From assembly GCA_013335115.1 (NCBI GenBank), contig JAAXWQ010000002.1, positions 1 to 64,000 on the forward strand: DNA of 64,000 nucleotides, given 5' to 3'. The notes under the pieces are model-generated. The model ran no database searches, was not told the DNA's origin, and saw nothing but the letters and a program-made list of their open reading frames with translations. The position numbers and the translations under genes are program-made. The DNA comes from Chlorobiaceae bacterium (lineage in GTDB: Bacteria > Bacteroidota > Chlorobiia > Chlorobiales > Chlorobiaceae). Below, piece by piece: positions 19,895 to 29,365 of this stretch (positions within the stretch are counted from its first letter, which is position 1; each line of letters opens with the position of its first letter).

Positions 19895-19939
19895 AATAAA
19901 AGAATAAAACTTACATTGCACTCAAATCCATCCCTGAGC

Positions 19940-21238
19940 GTGAGAAAAAATATCGTATCGACATCCGCCGGCGCCAGCCCGCCCGGTGAGCCCCTGTCGG
20001 CGGGCATCATCCGGTCCGCAACCCTTCCGAACGGCCTTCGCATCCTCAGCAACCATGTCCCCTACGTGCACAGCGTGACGCTCGGCGTCTGGATCGATGC
20101 CGGATCTCGCGAGGACCCGCAGGGGCTTGAAGGGCTCGCCCACTTCATCGAGCACGCCGTCTTCAAGGGGACCCGCAAGCGGGACTATGTCGAGATTGCG
20201 CGCTGCATCGAACAGACCGGAGGCTACATCGACGCCTGGACGACCAAGGAGCAGACCTGCATCTACGTCCGCTGCCTTCAGGAGCACCTGGCGCTCGCCT
20301 TCGACCTTCTGGCCGACCTTGTCCGCAATCCGGTATTCCCGGCTGGCGAGCTCGACAAGGAGAAGGATGTTGTGCTCGAGGAGATCGCCGGGGTCGACGA
20401 CACCCCCGAAGAGCTCATCTTCGAGGACTTCGACCGCCGTTCCTTTCCCGGCCACCCCCTCGCCACCCCCATCCTCGGTACCGGGGAGAGCGTCGGCCGT
20501 CTGGCCGAAGCCGACCTGCGCGGCTTCATGGCTCGGCATTATGTGCCGGGGAAGATGATCGTCGCTGCGGTAGGCAACATCAACCACGGGGAGCTGGAGA
20601 AGCTCGCGGACGCCTGTTTCGGCGACATGGCCCCGGCGACGGCCGATGTGCCGGCAAGGGCGCTGTTCGACGCCGGGTCCTACAAACCATTCAGGGCGAC
20701 GCTGAAGAAAAGCGTCTGCCAGGCCCAGATCCTGCTCGGCACGGTCATCCCCCGCACCGACCGCCACTATTGGGGCCTCATGGTACTGAACACCATGCTG
20801 AGCGGCGGCATGAGTTCGATCCTCAACCTCGAACTGCGCGAAAAGCGCGGGCTGGTCTACCAGGCATACTCTTCCATGACGTTCCTCGACGACATCACGA
20901 CCTTCAACATCTATGCCGGCACGGACAAGGGCAAGACCGCGACCACCCTCGAGACGATCGCGGAGCTGTTCTCGGCAAGTACCCTCAGGGAGCCCGACCC
21001 GGCTGAAATCGCTGCAGCGAAGTCGAAGATGCTCGGCTCGCTGATCATGGGCATGGAGAAGATGACCCGGCGCATGTCCAACCTGGCGCAGGACCTGCTC
21101 TACTTCGGCACGCTCATCACTCCCGCCGAAAAGGCGGAGCTGATCGAATCGGTGGACGCTGCCGCCGTCGCCGCCGCCACCGAATCGCTCGGCGTCCCCA
21201 CGCTCCTCTCGACGCTCGTCTACAAGCCTTCGAGATAG
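19940..21238 (+). CDS. M16 family zinc metalloprotease (processing-peptidase-like)
   Basis: The protein carries the inverted zinc motif HFIEH followed by AVFKGT, plus a downstream glutamate in DVVLEEIAG, all typical of M16B peptidases such as PqqL or mitochondrial processing peptidase beta. It keeps a second, inactive-type domain with the R/Y signature (LREKRGLVYQAYS). The track starts at a TTG (19871) upstream of a good TATAAT. I chose the in-frame GTG at 19940, giving about 432 residues, but this start is uncertain. It probably cleaves peptides or presequence-like substrates. Confidence 0.88.
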   Translation: MRKNIVSTSAGASPPGEPLSAGIIRSATLPNGLRILSNHVPYVHSVTLGVWIDAGSREDPQGLEGLAHFIEHAVFKGTRKRDYVEIARCIEQTGGYIDAWTTKEQTCIYVRCLQEHLALAFDLLADLVRNPVFPAGELDKEKDVVLEEIAGVDDTPEELIFEDFDRRSFPGHPLATPILGTGESVGRLAEADLRGFMARHYVPGKMIVAAVGNINHGELEKLADACFGDMAPATADVPARALFDAGSYKPFRATLKKSVCQAQILLGTVIPRTDRHYWGLMVLNTMLSGGMSSILNLELREKRGLVYQAYSSMTFLDDITTFNIYAGTDKGKTATTLETIAELFSASTLREPDPAEIAAAKSKMLGSLIMGMEKMTRRMSNLAQDLLYFGTLITPAEKAELIESVDAAAVAAATESLGVPTLLSTLVYKPSR

Positions 21239-21257
21239 GCACGGCACCGGCCTTTGT

Positions 21258-21286
21258 TTTAAAAACCGGCGAAAATATCGTATAAT
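21258..21286 (+). promoter_or_regulatory. Candidate promoter of tig
   Basis: TATAAT lies at 21281-21286 in a spacer between two genes, with an AT-rich, imperfect -35 (TTTTAA) about 18 nt upstream. Predicted transcription starts about 35 nt before the tig start. Confidence 0.4.
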
Positions 21287-21327
21287 CCGAATCTTGTTTT
21301 TTTCAACCATTAACGGTCACGACAGCT

Positions 21328-22623
21328 TTGCAAAAGAACATCAGGAATGTCAGCGACATCGAGCAGGTACTTGAAATCGTTCTGACTGGCGATGAGTTCA
21401 AAACGGAACTCGAACAGGAATTCGAAGAGGCCCGCAGGTCCGTCAGGATCAAGGGGTTCAGGCAGGGACATGTTCCCGCAGGCATGCTCAAGCGTCTCGT
21501 CGGCCCCTCCATCGAGGCGTCCGTTGCGGAAAAGATGGCTTCGAAGCACTTTGGCGCAATCGCCGACGCCGAGAACATCAAGCCCGCCGGCAGGGCGCAG
21601 ATCGACAGCTACAAGCTCGAGGGCGACACGCTGACAATCACCATGTCCTACGAAGTCCACCCGGAATTCGAACTGAAGGATCTGTCCGCATACAGCTTCA
21701 CCCAGGATGAGTACACGATCGACGACGAGGTTGTCGACCGTGAGATCAACATGATCCTGAAAGGCCACGGCACGCTGGTCACCAGCGAAGAACCGGCCAA
21801 CGAGAACGACACCGTCATCGGCGATGTCGCAAAGCTCGATACCGAAGGCCAGCCGACTGAAGGCCCGCATAACGAAAACCACCACTTCAACCTCGACTAC
21901 CTGCCGAAGGACAACCCGTTCCGCCTTGCCCTGACCGGCAAGCAGGCCGGAGAGTCGGTCGACGTGGTCATCGAACCGAAGGAGGAGGGCGACGAGACGA
22001 CCCGCTTCCGCGTCGACATCAAGGAGGTCAAGCGCCTCGAACTGCCCGAGATGAACGACGAACTGGTCAAGGAGATTACCCATTCGCGCTTCGAGAACGT
22101 TGCCGACTTCAGGGCGGACGTTCGCCAGCAGCTCGAGCAGCACTTCACCGGCAAGGCTGAGCAGGACCTGCTCGAAGCCATTTCGGCGAAGCTCATCGAG
22201 GAGCACGAAGTACCAACCCCGAAAGCCATGGTCGAATCGTTCCAGAACATGCTCATCGAGAATGCCAAGCGCCAGATCGGCGGCAAGTTCCCGAAAGGCA
22301 TCGACGAACGCGAGTTCCGCGCAGCCATGAAGCCGAACGCCGAAAAGCATGCCCGCTGGCTCCTGGTCAGCCAGAAGATCGCCCAGGTCAACGACATCGC
22401 CGTGAACGACGAAGACGTCAAGGCTTATGCCGAGAAGGAAGCTGCAAAGAACCCCTCGCTGAAGGTCGAGGAGCTGGTCAACACCTACATGTCGACCGAG
22501 TTCAGGGACTACATCGCCGACACCATCATCAAGGAGAAGATCTACGACGTCATCAAGTCGAAGGTCGCCATCACCAAAGCGGCCAAGCCGGTACCGTCGC
22601 ACGAAGAAGAAGAAGAGGATTGA
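21328..22623 (+). CDS. tig: Trigger factor chaperone
   Basis: This ribosome-associated chaperone meets nascent chains at the exit tunnel. The ribosome-docking signature GFRQGHVP lies near residues 46-53, followed by a central FKBP-like domain and a helical C-terminal chaperone domain. The C-terminus is highly acidic (HEEEEED). Length is 431 residues, the usual size. The start in the track is TTG; no in-frame ATG gives the full N-terminal domain, so an alternative start is likely. A strong hairpin terminator follows. Confidence 0.93.
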   Translation: MQKNIRNVSDIEQVLEIVLTGDEFKTELEQEFEEARRSVRIKGFRQGHVPAGMLKRLVGPSIEASVAEKMASKHFGAIADAENIKPAGRAQIDSYKLEGDTLTITMSYEVHPEFELKDLSAYSFTQDEYTIDDEVVDREINMILKGHGTLVTSEEPANENDTVIGDVAKLDTEGQPTEGPHNENHHFNLDYLPKDNPFRLALTGKQAGESVDVVIEPKEEGDETTRFRVDIKEVKRLELPEMNDELVKEITHSRFENVADFRADVRQQLEQHFTGKAEQDLLEAISAKLIEEHEVPTPKAMVESFQNMLIENAKRQIGGKFPKGIDEREFRAAMKPNAEKHARWLLVSQKIAQVNDIAVNDEDVKAYAEKEAAKNPSLKVEELVNTYMSTEFRDYIADTIIKEKIYDVIKSKVAITKAAKPVPSHEEEEED

Positions 22624-22647
22624 GCGCAAGGACGCGAAGGACACATC

Positions 22648-22677
22648 AAAAAGGGGCTCCCAACGGGGGCCCTTTTT
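22648..22677. terminator. Rho-independent terminator between tig and acpS
   Basis: An inverted repeat with AAAAAGGG on one side and CCCTTTTT on the other encloses a partly paired GC-rich loop. The A and T runs on both sides would let it work in both directions, suiting the convergent tig (plus) and acpS (minus) genes. Confidence 0.8.
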
Positions 22678-22693
22678 GATTAGTAATTCCCGG

Positions 22694-23041
22694 CTAGTCT
22701 ATCACTGCCATGGCAACTGCGGAATGCCGGTCGTGGGAGATGGAGATCTTTGCGGTGAACTCCTTGCCGGCCATACGGATGGTCGCCTGAGGTTTGCCGG
22801 CCTCGTCGTTGAGCACCACGATGGAGTGCCACGAAAGGCCGTGTGATATCCCGGTGCCAAGGGCCTTGGAGACCGCCTCCTTCGCGGCGAAACGGCCGGC
22901 GAGGCTGGCCACAGGGTCGGGCTTGGCGAGGCACAGGGCAATCTCCTCGCCGGTAAGGATCCTCCGCATGAAGCCCTCACCGTACTTCCCGTACAACCCC
23001 CGTATCCTTTCGATTTCGACGATGTCGACGCCGATCTCCAT
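22694..23041 (-). CDS. acpS: Holo-[acyl-carrier-protein] synthase
   Basis: A 115-residue phosphopantetheinyl transferase that activates acyl carrier protein. The family motifs are present: GVDIVEIERI at the N-terminus (Mg-binding Asp) and LAGRFAAKEAVSKALGTG in the middle. The ATG at 23041 overlaps the nadC stop (TGATG), so the TTG at 23044 used in the track is less likely. It forms a two-gene operon with nadC. Confidence 0.95.
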   Translation of the reverse strand: MEIGVDIVEIERIRGLYGKYGEGFMRRILTGEEIALCLAKPDPVASLAGRFAAKEAVSKALGTGISHGLSWHSIVVLNDEAGKPQATIRMAGKEFTAKISISHDRHSAVAMAVID

Positions 23042-23934
23042 CAACAGAGTTCGATGTTCATGGAGAGGTCTAGCGCCTTGACGCTGTGGGTCAGTTCACC
23101 GACGGAGATATAGTCGACCCCGGTCATGGCGACCTCGGCCACGTTGTTCAGGTTGATGTTTCCGGAAGCTTCAAGCAGGATGTTGCCGTACCCGTTCCCT
23201 TTCACCCACCTGACCGCCTCGGCAAGCCCGTCGACCATGAAGTTGTCGAGAAGGATGATGTCCGGGTTGCTTGGGCATGCCTCCTTGAGTTCAGACACGC
23301 TCCGCACCTCGGTCTCGAGCTTGACCTTGATCCCGTGCTCCTGGCAGTAGGCCCTGGCCCGGGTGACGGCCTTCTCGACGCCTCCGGCAGCATCGATATG
23401 GTTATCCTTGATGAGGATCATGTCGAACAGGCCGAATCGGTGGTTCACCCCTCCGCCGATGCGCACGGCGTCCTTGTCGTAGAATCGCAGGCCGGGGGCG
23501 GTCTTCCTGGTGTCGAGGATGGCCGCGTTCGTGTGGCTCACCCGCTCGACGTACATGTTGGTCCTGGTGGCGATGCCCGACATCCGCTGCATGAAGTTCA
23601 GCGCCGTGCGCTCGCCGATCAGGATCGGTGCGATACGCCCCTTCACCTCCAGGATGCGCTCCCCCGGGTAGACCCGCTGACCATCGTTGGCAAGCACCGT
23701 GAACTCCAGGTCGGGATCGCAGGCCTGGAATACCTGGCTGGCCACGGCAACACCGGCGATAACGCCCTCGACCTTCGATGTAATGAACCCCGTACCCATC
23801 TGGCCAGGATCGATCGTGGAAAGCGTCGTGACGTCCCCCTCGTATCGGTCTTCCTCGAGGGCAAGCTGGAGGGCCCTGGTCCTGCAAGTTTCAAAAAATT
23901 CACGGAACGCGTAGTTTGACCTGTTATCTCCCAT
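23041..23934 (-). CDS. nadC: Nicotinate-nucleotide pyrophosphorylase (carboxylating)
   Basis: It converts quinolinate and PRPP to nicotinate mononucleotide in NAD synthesis. Family landmarks are ERTALNFMQRMSGIAT, LDTRKTAPGLR and the IGGGVNHRFGLFDMILIKDNH segment. The track ORF starts at 24090, but its first 52 residues lie opposite the folB 5' region and look unnatural. The ATG at 23934 gives 297 residues, the normal length. Confidence 0.94.
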   Translation of the reverse strand: MGDNRSNYAFREFFETCRTRALQLALEEDRYEGDVTTLSTIDPGQMGTGFITSKVEGVIAGVAVASQVFQACDPDLEFTVLANDGQRVYPGERILEVKGRIAPILIGERTALNFMQRMSGIATRTNMYVERVSHTNAAILDTRKTAPGLRFYDKDAVRIGGGVNHRFGLFDMILIKDNHIDAAGGVEKAVTRARAYCQEHGIKVKLETEVRSVSELKEACPSNPDIILLDNFMVDGLAEAVRWVKGNGYGNILLEASGNINLNNVAEVAMTGVDYISVGELTHSVKALDLSMNIELC

Positions 23935-24129
23935 GACTGCAATAAGTGAGAAGTTGGATAAAGCGAAACACGAAATGCCGAGACTCATGAAAAGTACCAT
24001 TTTTTCGGCATTTGCCACCGCATCCGCCATACCTTTCACGATTGCGGTCGCGGCCATTTTGCAATGCACAGCCGAAAGGAGTACATTCACTCCTCAGTGC
24101 GACTGCAACCATTTCCGGAACCGACGACC

Positions 24130-24507
24130 ATGAGCGCCAACCACAGCTCCTGCATCAGGCTGGTCAATGCCCAATTCTATGCCTGGCACGGCGTACACCA
24201 GGAGGAACAGCAACTCGGGGGGAAGTACGAGGTCGATGCCGAGCTCCGCTTCGACTTCGGGCCTGCGGCAGCAACCGACAAGGTCACGGACACCGTCGAC
24301 TACAGCCGAGCATACGACACGATCAGGGAAATCGTCACCGGCCAGAAGGCCTCGCTGATCGAGTCGCTGGCGTTCAGGATCGCCAAAGCCCTCATGGAGC
24401 GGTTCCCGTCACTCGACGGAGTCACGGTGAAGGTCCGCAAAAGGAACCTGCCGCTCGGCGGGCTCTGCGATTTCGCCGAAGCGGAATACCTGATCGACAG
24501 GTCCTGA
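24130..24507 (+). CDS. folB: Dihydroneopterin aldolase
   Basis: A 125-residue folate enzyme that cleaves dihydroneopterin. It shows the family pattern FYAWHGVHQEEQQLGGKYEVD near the N-terminus, VDYSRAYDTI, and the C-terminal VRKRNLPLGG. The start is ATG 24130 rather than the track's 24064. It is followed 4 nt later by folK, the next enzyme of the pathway. Confidence 0.93.
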   Translation: MSANHSSCIRLVNAQFYAWHGVHQEEQQLGGKYEVDAELRFDFGPAAATDKVTDTVDYSRAYDTIREIVTGQKASLIESLAFRIAKALMERFPSLDGVTVKVRKRNLPLGGLCDFAEAEYLIDRS

Positions 24508-24511
24508 TCGC

Positions 24512-25021
24512 ATGAACCCCGTCAGCGCGTACATCGGCATCGGATCGAACGTCGGCGACAGGTTCTCGAACCTGCAGGCAGCGGTCGACCTGCTTGCCGG
24601 AACGCCCCTCACCTCGGTATCCGCCGTCTCACGGGCCTACATCACCGAACCGGTCGGAAACATCGAACAGGCGGACTTCTTCAACGCTGTCGTCAAGATC
24701 GAAACCGACCTCGACCCGGCTTCGCTTCGTTCGCGCTGCAAGGAGATCGAGCAAAAACTCGGGCGTCCCCAGAGCTATCTCCGCTGGAGCCCCAGGACCA
24801 TCGACCTCGACATCCTGCTTTACGGCGACCTCTGCATGAAGGACGAGCTGCTGGTCATCCCGCACGCCGAGCTGCATCGCCGGAAATTCGTACTGGTACC
24901 GCTCCTCGACATCGACAACCCCGTCCACCCCCTTCTGCACCTCACGACCGCCGACCTCCTGAAATCCAGCGGCGACCACTCGACCCCGCTGCTCCTGACC
25001 CAAAAGCTCGTCATTCGATGA
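24512..25021 (+). CDS. folK: 6-hydroxymethyl-7,8-dihydropterin pyrophosphokinase
   Basis: HPPK transfers pyrophosphate from ATP to hydroxymethyldihydropterin, the step after FolB. The 169-residue protein has the start YIGIGSNVGDR, the catalytic loop and the signature RWSPRTIDLDILLYGD. It is cotranscribed with folB. Confidence 0.95.
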   Translation: MNPVSAYIGIGSNVGDRFSNLQAAVDLLAGTPLTSVSAVSRAYITEPVGNIEQADFFNAVVKIETDLDPASLRSRCKEIEQKLGRPQSYLRWSPRTIDLDILLYGDLCMKDELLVIPHAELHRRKFVLVPLLDIDNPVHPLLHLTTADLLKSSGDHSTPLLLTQKLVIR

Positions 25022-25061
25022 TGGACTGAGCGGACGTCCATTCCTACCGGATCCCGGGCAT

Positions 25062-25093
25062 AAAAAAAGCGGGCCGCCTGTTGGGCGACCCGC
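25062..25093 (-). terminator. Terminator downstream of the first arsA-like gene
   Basis: On the minus strand GCGGGTCGCC and GGCGGCCCGC pair around a short loop and are followed by seven T. It ends the minus-strand transcript of the ArsA-like gene and may also stop folK transcripts weakly. Confidence 0.8.
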
Positions 25094-25120
25094 ATTGAAA
25101 ATTATCTCTGCTGGAAACAA

Positions 25121-26275
25121 TCAGTTCGTGAAGGTGATGTTCAGCATTCCATGATCGAAATCGGCGCCTTCGGTCTTGCGGCCGACCAGCACGTTCGGCA
25201 GGATGATGCTCTTGCGGAAGTTGTTGATGTCCACCAGGAGCTCGTCGCCCTTGATGTTCACCGCGAGCTTGTCGACTTCGACGTTTGGCAGGTAGAGGCT
25301 GAGCACGTACTTGCCATTGATCTTCTCGAGGGTCTGGGTCCTGCCATCCGAGTAAAGGACATCAATAGGGTTCCTGCCGTCGAACATCTCCTTGCTGAGT
25401 TCATGCAGGTTATCCGGCTTGATCACCTCTTTCGGGGACTGCCTGGCCTTGAAGATCGGCACCGGGTAGAAGCAGTTGTCGATCACCCTGAGGTACTTGG
25501 CCTGCTGGTCGATGAGTGCCTGCAGGTACTGGTCTGTAGAGCTCGGCGGAAGCACCTTGTTGACGATGGCCGCATCGAGCTTGTAACCGAACAGGTTCAG
25601 GTAGGTCTGGACGCGCAGGGCCTCCTTGATCACCATGTTCTCGGGATTGAGCACGACCCTGAAAGTGGTGATGCTCTTGTCCTGCAGCATCCCGTGCAGC
25701 TCCTTCATGTGCTCGTTGATCTCGGGCATGAGCTTGAAGATATTCTTCTTCGGCATGAACCTGCTGAGGAGCGGGGCGGCAAAGCCGATCGCCTTCGAAT
25801 GCCAGCCGCCGATCTTCTCGGAGTACCAGCCGTAGGATTCGGGCATGCCGAGCAGGCGCATGGTTTCACCGGTCGGTGCGGCATCGACCACAACGCAGTC
25901 ATAAAGGCCGGATTTGGCAGCCTTCCAGATATAGCGGAGGCTGATCATCTCCTCCATACCGGGCACGATGGCCAGTTCCTCGGCCACGATCTCATTTGCG
26001 CCGTCGTGCATGAGGATCGACGAAAAGTACGAATAGAGCTCAGTCCAGTTCTCCCTGATCTCGGCAAGGACGTTCACCTCCATGGCGAAGAGATTTTTCT
26101 CGACCTCGACCGGACTTGAGCTGAGCTCGACACCCAGTGCGTCGGCAAGGCTGTGGGCGACGTCGGTGCTCATGATCAGCACGCGCTTGCCGCTACGGGC
26201 GATAGCTGTGGCGGTTGACGCGGAAACGGTGGTTTTTCCCACCCCGCCTTTGCCCAGGTACAGAATGATTCTCAT
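25121..26275 (-). CDS. Get3/ArsA-like ATPase with C-terminal Hsp20-like domain (copy 1)
   Basis: A 384-residue P-loop ATPase of the Get3/ArsA group. Walker A is GKGGVGKTT at 8-16, with the intermediate DTAHS-like switch I (STDVAHS) and switch II ([14 protein letters not shown]). The last 90 or so residues form a beta-rich, alpha-crystallin-like domain ([20 protein letters not shown]). The arsenite-binding cysteine pattern of ArsA is not evident and no arsenic genes lie nearby, so membrane-protein targeting is a likelier role. It follows the repeat protein by 12 nt and is close to csmA-csmC. Confidence 0.87.
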   Translation of the reverse strand: MRIILYLGKGGVGKTTVSASTATAIARSGKRVLIMSTDVAHSLADALGVELSSSPVEVEKNLFAMEVNVLAEIRENWTELYSYFSSILMHDGANEIVAEELAIVPGMEEMISLRYIWKAAKSGLYDCVVVDAAPTGETMRLLGMPESYGWYSEKIGGWHSKAIGFAAPLLSRFMPKKNIFKLMPEINEHMKELHGMLQDKSITTFRVVLNPENMVIKEALRVQTYLNLFGYKLDAAIVNKVLPPSSTDQYLQALIDQQAKYLRVIDNCFYPVPIFKARQSPKEVIKPDNLHELSKEMFDGRNPIDVLYSDGRTQTLEKINGKYVLSLYLPNVEVDKLAVNIKGDELLVDINNFRKSIILPNVLVGRKTEGADFDHGMLNITFTN

Positions 26276-26287
26276 GATGATAGGAGA

Positions 26288-28195
26288 CTATGGTGTAGGC
26301 TTTACTGAAACTGAATTCGTATCGGAGGCCCGTCCGGCATTATCGTCCTTCTCGCCACTTACGGGTTGTATACCTGCTGGCGCCTGTAGCGGAAGGTTGG
26401 ATTCGAGGGTCAGATAGCTCCCCCCCGATTCGCCGCCGCCTCTGGCTGCAAGCTCGTCGTCTTCGGAAATCTTGAATGAATCACGCGCTTCGTCGGCCTT
26501 GACCTGGATTTCCTTCCGGATCGGGGCTGCAGCTTCAGGTTCGGTGATCGCAACAGGCTCTGGCCGGATATCGGCCTGGAGCTCTTCGCCGGCCACCTCG
26601 TCGAAGCTCATCAGCTTGCGGGCGATCTCGTTGCCCCCGTCGCCATCGGCCCTGACCGAAAGCTTCTTCCTGCGTGGTGCAGGTTCGTCCTCCGCCTCAC
26701 CCCTCGGCTGGGCGACGGCGGCAGCCGGCGGTGCCTGTTCACGCTCCGACTCGTCGTAGCTCATCAGCTTGTGCGTAATATCGTCCGCATCATCGCCCTC
26801 GGTCCTGATCGAGAGCTTCTTCCTGCGCGGCGACGGATCGTCCTCCGCCTCACCCCTCGGCTGGGCAGGTTCGGCATCAGCGTCATCGTAGCCCATCATC
26901 TTGCGGGCGATCTCGTTGTCGGCATCGCCGTCAACCCTGATCGAAAGTTTTTTCTTGCGCGGCGCCGCATCGTAATCCTCATCCTCCGTCACCGGGCGGC
27001 GGGCGGCCGATGCCGGCCGCTCATCGCGAGCGGTCGGGGGCTCTTCGTCCCGGAAAGGATCGAAGGCGCCAGGATGGTCGTCATCGTCCCTGACGCTGAT
27101 CTTGCGGCGGCGGATGGTCGAGTCGTCCCCGGCATCCTCCATCCGGGAGGAACTCCGCTGCGGGCGGGAGGGGCGATCTTCCCTGGCAGGTGCCTGCGCA
27201 GGGCGGGACGGCTTTTTCGGAGAGCCGATTCCGGTCAGCTTGATGATCTTCCCGACGGAACCGATGAGTCCGTCGTTTTCGACCGCCGTCTTTATGGCGT
27301 TCATCACGAACCTCTCGGCCTGCGGATTTCCTGCGATGTTGGTCAGCAGCTCGTTGACAGCGGTCAACACGGTGGCAACATCGTTCGGCACATGCTGCAA
27401 GTCCTTCATCAGCTGGTCGCGGAACTTCAACGGGGCATCGCCCACCATACCCTTGAGCTGCCCGGCGATGCGCTTGATGGCGGCGGGGTCGGTCGGAAGA
27501 ATCCCCTCGAGGCCGCGGGGCATCTCGGGCGTCGGCGCGGAGGTGCGCTGGCGGGGCGGAGCTCCCGGCTGCTGCTGCTCCTGCTCATGGCTGTAGCCGA
27601 TGGAAGCTTTGTACTGTTCGAGCAGGTCCTGCCCGTAACCGATCCCGTCATCCGGCATCGGCATCCGGGGCGCCTCCAGGGCTATGGAGACCGTTCTCGG
27701 TGGACAGATGCTGTGCGCGCTCCGCACAATCATGTTGGCGATCTCCTGGGGAATCTCCTGCCTGAAATCGAGGCCGAGGTAATCCTCGACGGTCGACTCG
27801 ATGACCGTGTGGAGCTTGACAATCGTTGCGGCTTCGCGAATCTCGACCATGTCGAAAATCACATAGACCGGCTCCTTGCCTTCACGCTTGATCTTCAGGT
27901 TCATGGTAGCGAACGCGCTATCCTTGTTCCTGCTGTTAACCGAAACAGCGCCGAGGCTGAAACGATCAAGGAAATCTTTAGAGGTGCCCCTTGCCCAGAG
28001 GTAGATGGCCTTGTCGGTATAGACCAGGTAATCCTGAAACACGATGTTCCCGACCCGCTCCTGATGCGACTCGTAGAAGACTCCGTCGAAAAAAGCTATC
28101 GGGGTTTCGCCTTCGCCGATGAGCCGTTTCTGGAGAAACTCGGTGACATCGTTCAGTTCGGTCTGCCCTGAGACATAGAGAGAAATATTAGCCAT
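26288..28195 (-). CDS. Repeat-containing cytoplasmic protein, possible PH-like N-terminus
   Basis: I do not recognise this 635-residue protein with certainty. Residues 30-140 form a beta-rich block (GVFYESHQERVGNIVFQDYL) resembling bacterial PH-like domains. Residues 230-325 look helical. From about 362 on, the chain is acidic and low-complexity and carries an imperfect repeat of about 45 residues: KKKLSIRVDGD...EIARKMMGYDD, RKKLSIRTEGD...ITHKLMSYDE and RKKLSVRADGD...EIARKLMSFDE, with a shorter first copy RRRKISVRDDDD. No signal peptide is visible. It precedes the ArsA-like gene by 12 nt, implying a joint function, and lies downstream of csmA behind a terminator. Confidence 0.8.
   Translation of the reverse strand: MANISLYVSGQTELNDVTEFLQKRLIGEGETPIAFFDGVFYESHQERVGNIVFQDYLVYTDKAIYLWARGTSKDFLDRFSLGAVSVNSRNKDSAFATMNLKIKREGKEPVYVIFDMVEIREAATIVKLHTVIESTVEDYLGLDFRQEIPQEIANMIVRSAHSICPPRTVSIALEAPRMPMPDDGIGYGQDLLEQYKASIGYSHEQEQQQPGAPPRQRTSAPTPEMPRGLEGILPTDPAAIKRIAGQLKGMVGDAPLKFRDQLMKDLQHVPNDVATVLTAVNELLTNIAGNPQAERFVMNAIKTAVENDGLIGSVGKIIKLTGIGSPKKPSRPAQAPAREDRPSRPQRSSSRMEDAGDDSTIRRRKISVRDDDDHPGAFDPFRDEEPPTARDERPASAARRPVTEDEDYDAAPRKKKLSIRVDGDADNEIARKMMGYDDADAEPAQPRGEAEDDPSPRRKKLSIRTEGDDADDITHKLMSYDESEREQAPPAAAVAQPRGEAEDEPAPRRKKLSVRADGDGGNEIARKLMSFDEVAGEELQADIRPEPVAITEPEAAAPIRKEIQVKADEARDSFKISEDDELAARGGGESGGSYLTLESNLPLQAPAGIQPVSGEKDDNAGRASDTNSVSVKPTP
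26685..26865. repeat. In-gene direct repeat (51-codon duplication)
   Basis: The same 28-nt stretch, beginning TCGTCCTCCGCCTCACCCC, occurs at 26685-26712 and again at 26838-26865, exactly 153 nt (51 codons) apart, with similar flanking sequence. This marks a recent in-frame duplication within the repeat region of the PH-like protein. Confidence 0.85.
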
Positions 28196-28468
28196 TACTG
28201 CGTCCAGTCACGTTACCTGTGTTGCCTTTCGTTCATTTACGGAGCACTCAAGGCATTAAAATATGAAAACAAAAATAAATTACGTAACAAAGAACCGTCA
28301 AGTGGCGAGCGGCCCAGGCGTACGGACTCCAGCCCTTGCCTCATGCGGTGAATTCCCTGGCGATAGAGGGCACCCTGAAGATCCTGTTCCGGTACACGTT
28401 GGCCGCGTTGCCCTGGAAAATCGGTTTCACGACGTTTCGCAAGGCTTCCCGAAGATGGAAAAGGGGAC
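28196..28468. other. Intergenic stretch between csmA terminator and repeat-protein gene
   Basis: Roughly 270 nt hold only short ORFs. One minus-strand frame (ALRNVVKPIFQ...) looks slightly protein-like but ends quickly and has no start or known relatives. The promoter of the repeat-protein gene should be in the left part. Confidence 0.45.
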
Positions 28469-28508
28469 AAAAAAAAGGCAGTGACTGCTTGAAGCCGTCA
28501 CTGCCTTT
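28469..28508 (-). terminator. Strong terminator of csmA
   Basis: On the minus strand GGCAGTGACGGC and a near-perfect complement pair around a short loop and are followed by eight T. It separates the abundant chlorosome transcripts from the downstream repeat-protein gene. Confidence 0.9.
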
Positions 28509-28532
28509 ATGATTTCGATGGAACCAGTCTGC

Positions 28533-28772
28533 TTATTTCGCAAACTTGGATTCGACTTCCTTGGTCGGCACGGCATAGCCGGAGACCTCAGGCGAAGAAC
28601 CGCGAAGGCTGGAACCACCCATGCTGCCATAAGCATTGCGGTTGATCCTCATGGTACCTTTGCCAAGGGAATCGAAAAGCATACCGACGGTCTCCCAGTG
28701 ACCTTCGACCATAACCTCAAAAATACGGCCTGCGGCTGCTAAAATGTCGGTAAAGACGCCTCCTCCACTCAT
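28533..28772 (-). CDS. csmA: Chlorosome envelope protein A precursor
   Basis: CsmA forms the paracrystalline baseplate that binds BChl a and links the chlorosome to the FMO protein. The start [18 protein letters not shown] and the histidine in [12 protein letters not shown] (BChl a ligand) match known CsmA. The ORF encodes 79 residues, which fits the precursor: the mature protein is 59 residues after removal of about 20 C-terminal residues. The track ORF begins upstream, but AGGAGGAGTT sits just before the ATG at 28772. It lies 155 nt downstream of csmC. Confidence 0.97.
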   Translation of the reverse strand: MSGGGVFTDILAAAGRIFEVMVEGHWETVGMLFDSLGKGTMRINRNAYGSMGGSSLRGSSPEVSGYAVPTKEVESKFAK

Positions 28773-28908
28773 AACTCCTCCTTTTGGATTGAATTGACAG
28801 AACTGAACAACATTCGATAAAATCGAGACTTTGGAATAAAAATAATCCAATTAACCACAAATCACAAATAAAAGATTTTGTCATGCATCCCTGCACCAGG
28901 CAAAAGTG

Positions 28909-28922
28909 CGCGGAATCCCGCG
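28909..28922 (-). other. Short hairpin in the csmC-csmA intergenic region
   Basis: CGCGG and CCGCG pair around a 4-nt loop just after the csmC stop. On the minus strand it is followed by CACTTTTGCC, too poor in T for a strong terminator. It could be a partial terminator or processing boundary that lets csmA mRNA exceed csmC mRNA. Confidence 0.35.
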
Positions 28923-28927
28923 AAACC

Positions 28928-29347
28928 TTACTTCTTGACGGTCGTCTTCTGGAACGAACCCGCAATGTTCTTTACGGCATCCGAGGCAGAAGAGCCGACG
29001 TCGCCCACGGCCTTGGCCGCGTTGCCTGTCACGTTCTCGACGCTCTTGACGGCATCCTCGTAAAGATCGCCGGCGGAACGGGAGACGTCCTTGACGGTAA
29101 TCGCCACACGATCGATGGTCTCGCCGACCACGCCGCCGGTGCTGCCAAGCACTTTTCCGATGCCGGATGCGTCGACGAGCGAACCGAGCGTGCCGGTTAC
29201 GGTCTCGACGAGGCCACCAGCCAGCTCAAGGCCACCAACGATGGCGCTCTGACCGGTCAGCATGACGCTTTCGGCAAGAAAGGTGAGCCTGTCGGTGAAA
29301 TCGAGATCCTTGAAATCCTTACGGAGCTTCTGGTAGGATTCTGACAT
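28928..29347 (-). CDS. csmC: Chlorosome envelope protein C
   Basis: The 139-residue protein matches CsmC in size and pattern: a short charged start ([20 protein letters not shown]), a long hydrophobic stretch ([20 protein letters not shown]) and a Gly/Ala/Val-rich amphipathic remainder. CsmC is an envelope protein of chlorosomes involved in their size and shape. GGAGGACC lies just before the ATG. It is cotranscribed ahead of csmA. Confidence 0.92.
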   Translation of the reverse strand: MSESYQKLRKDFKDLDFTDRLTFLAESVMLTGQSAIVGGLELAGGLVETVTGTLGSLVDASGIGKVLGSTGGVVGETIDRVAITVKDVSRSAGDLYEDAVKSVENVTGNAAKAVGDVGSSASDAVKNIAGSFQKTTVKK

Positions 29348-29365
29348 ATGGTCCTCCTTTGTTGA

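Noticed and set aside
19922-21310. 462-residue minus-strand ORF
   Set aside because: Antisense shadow of the M16 protease gene.
21310-22644. 444-residue minus-strand ORF
   Set aside because: Antisense shadow of tig.
28237-28484. Small ORFs between csmA and the repeat-protein gene
   Set aside because: No ribosome-binding site, known relatives or consistent coding pattern on either strand.
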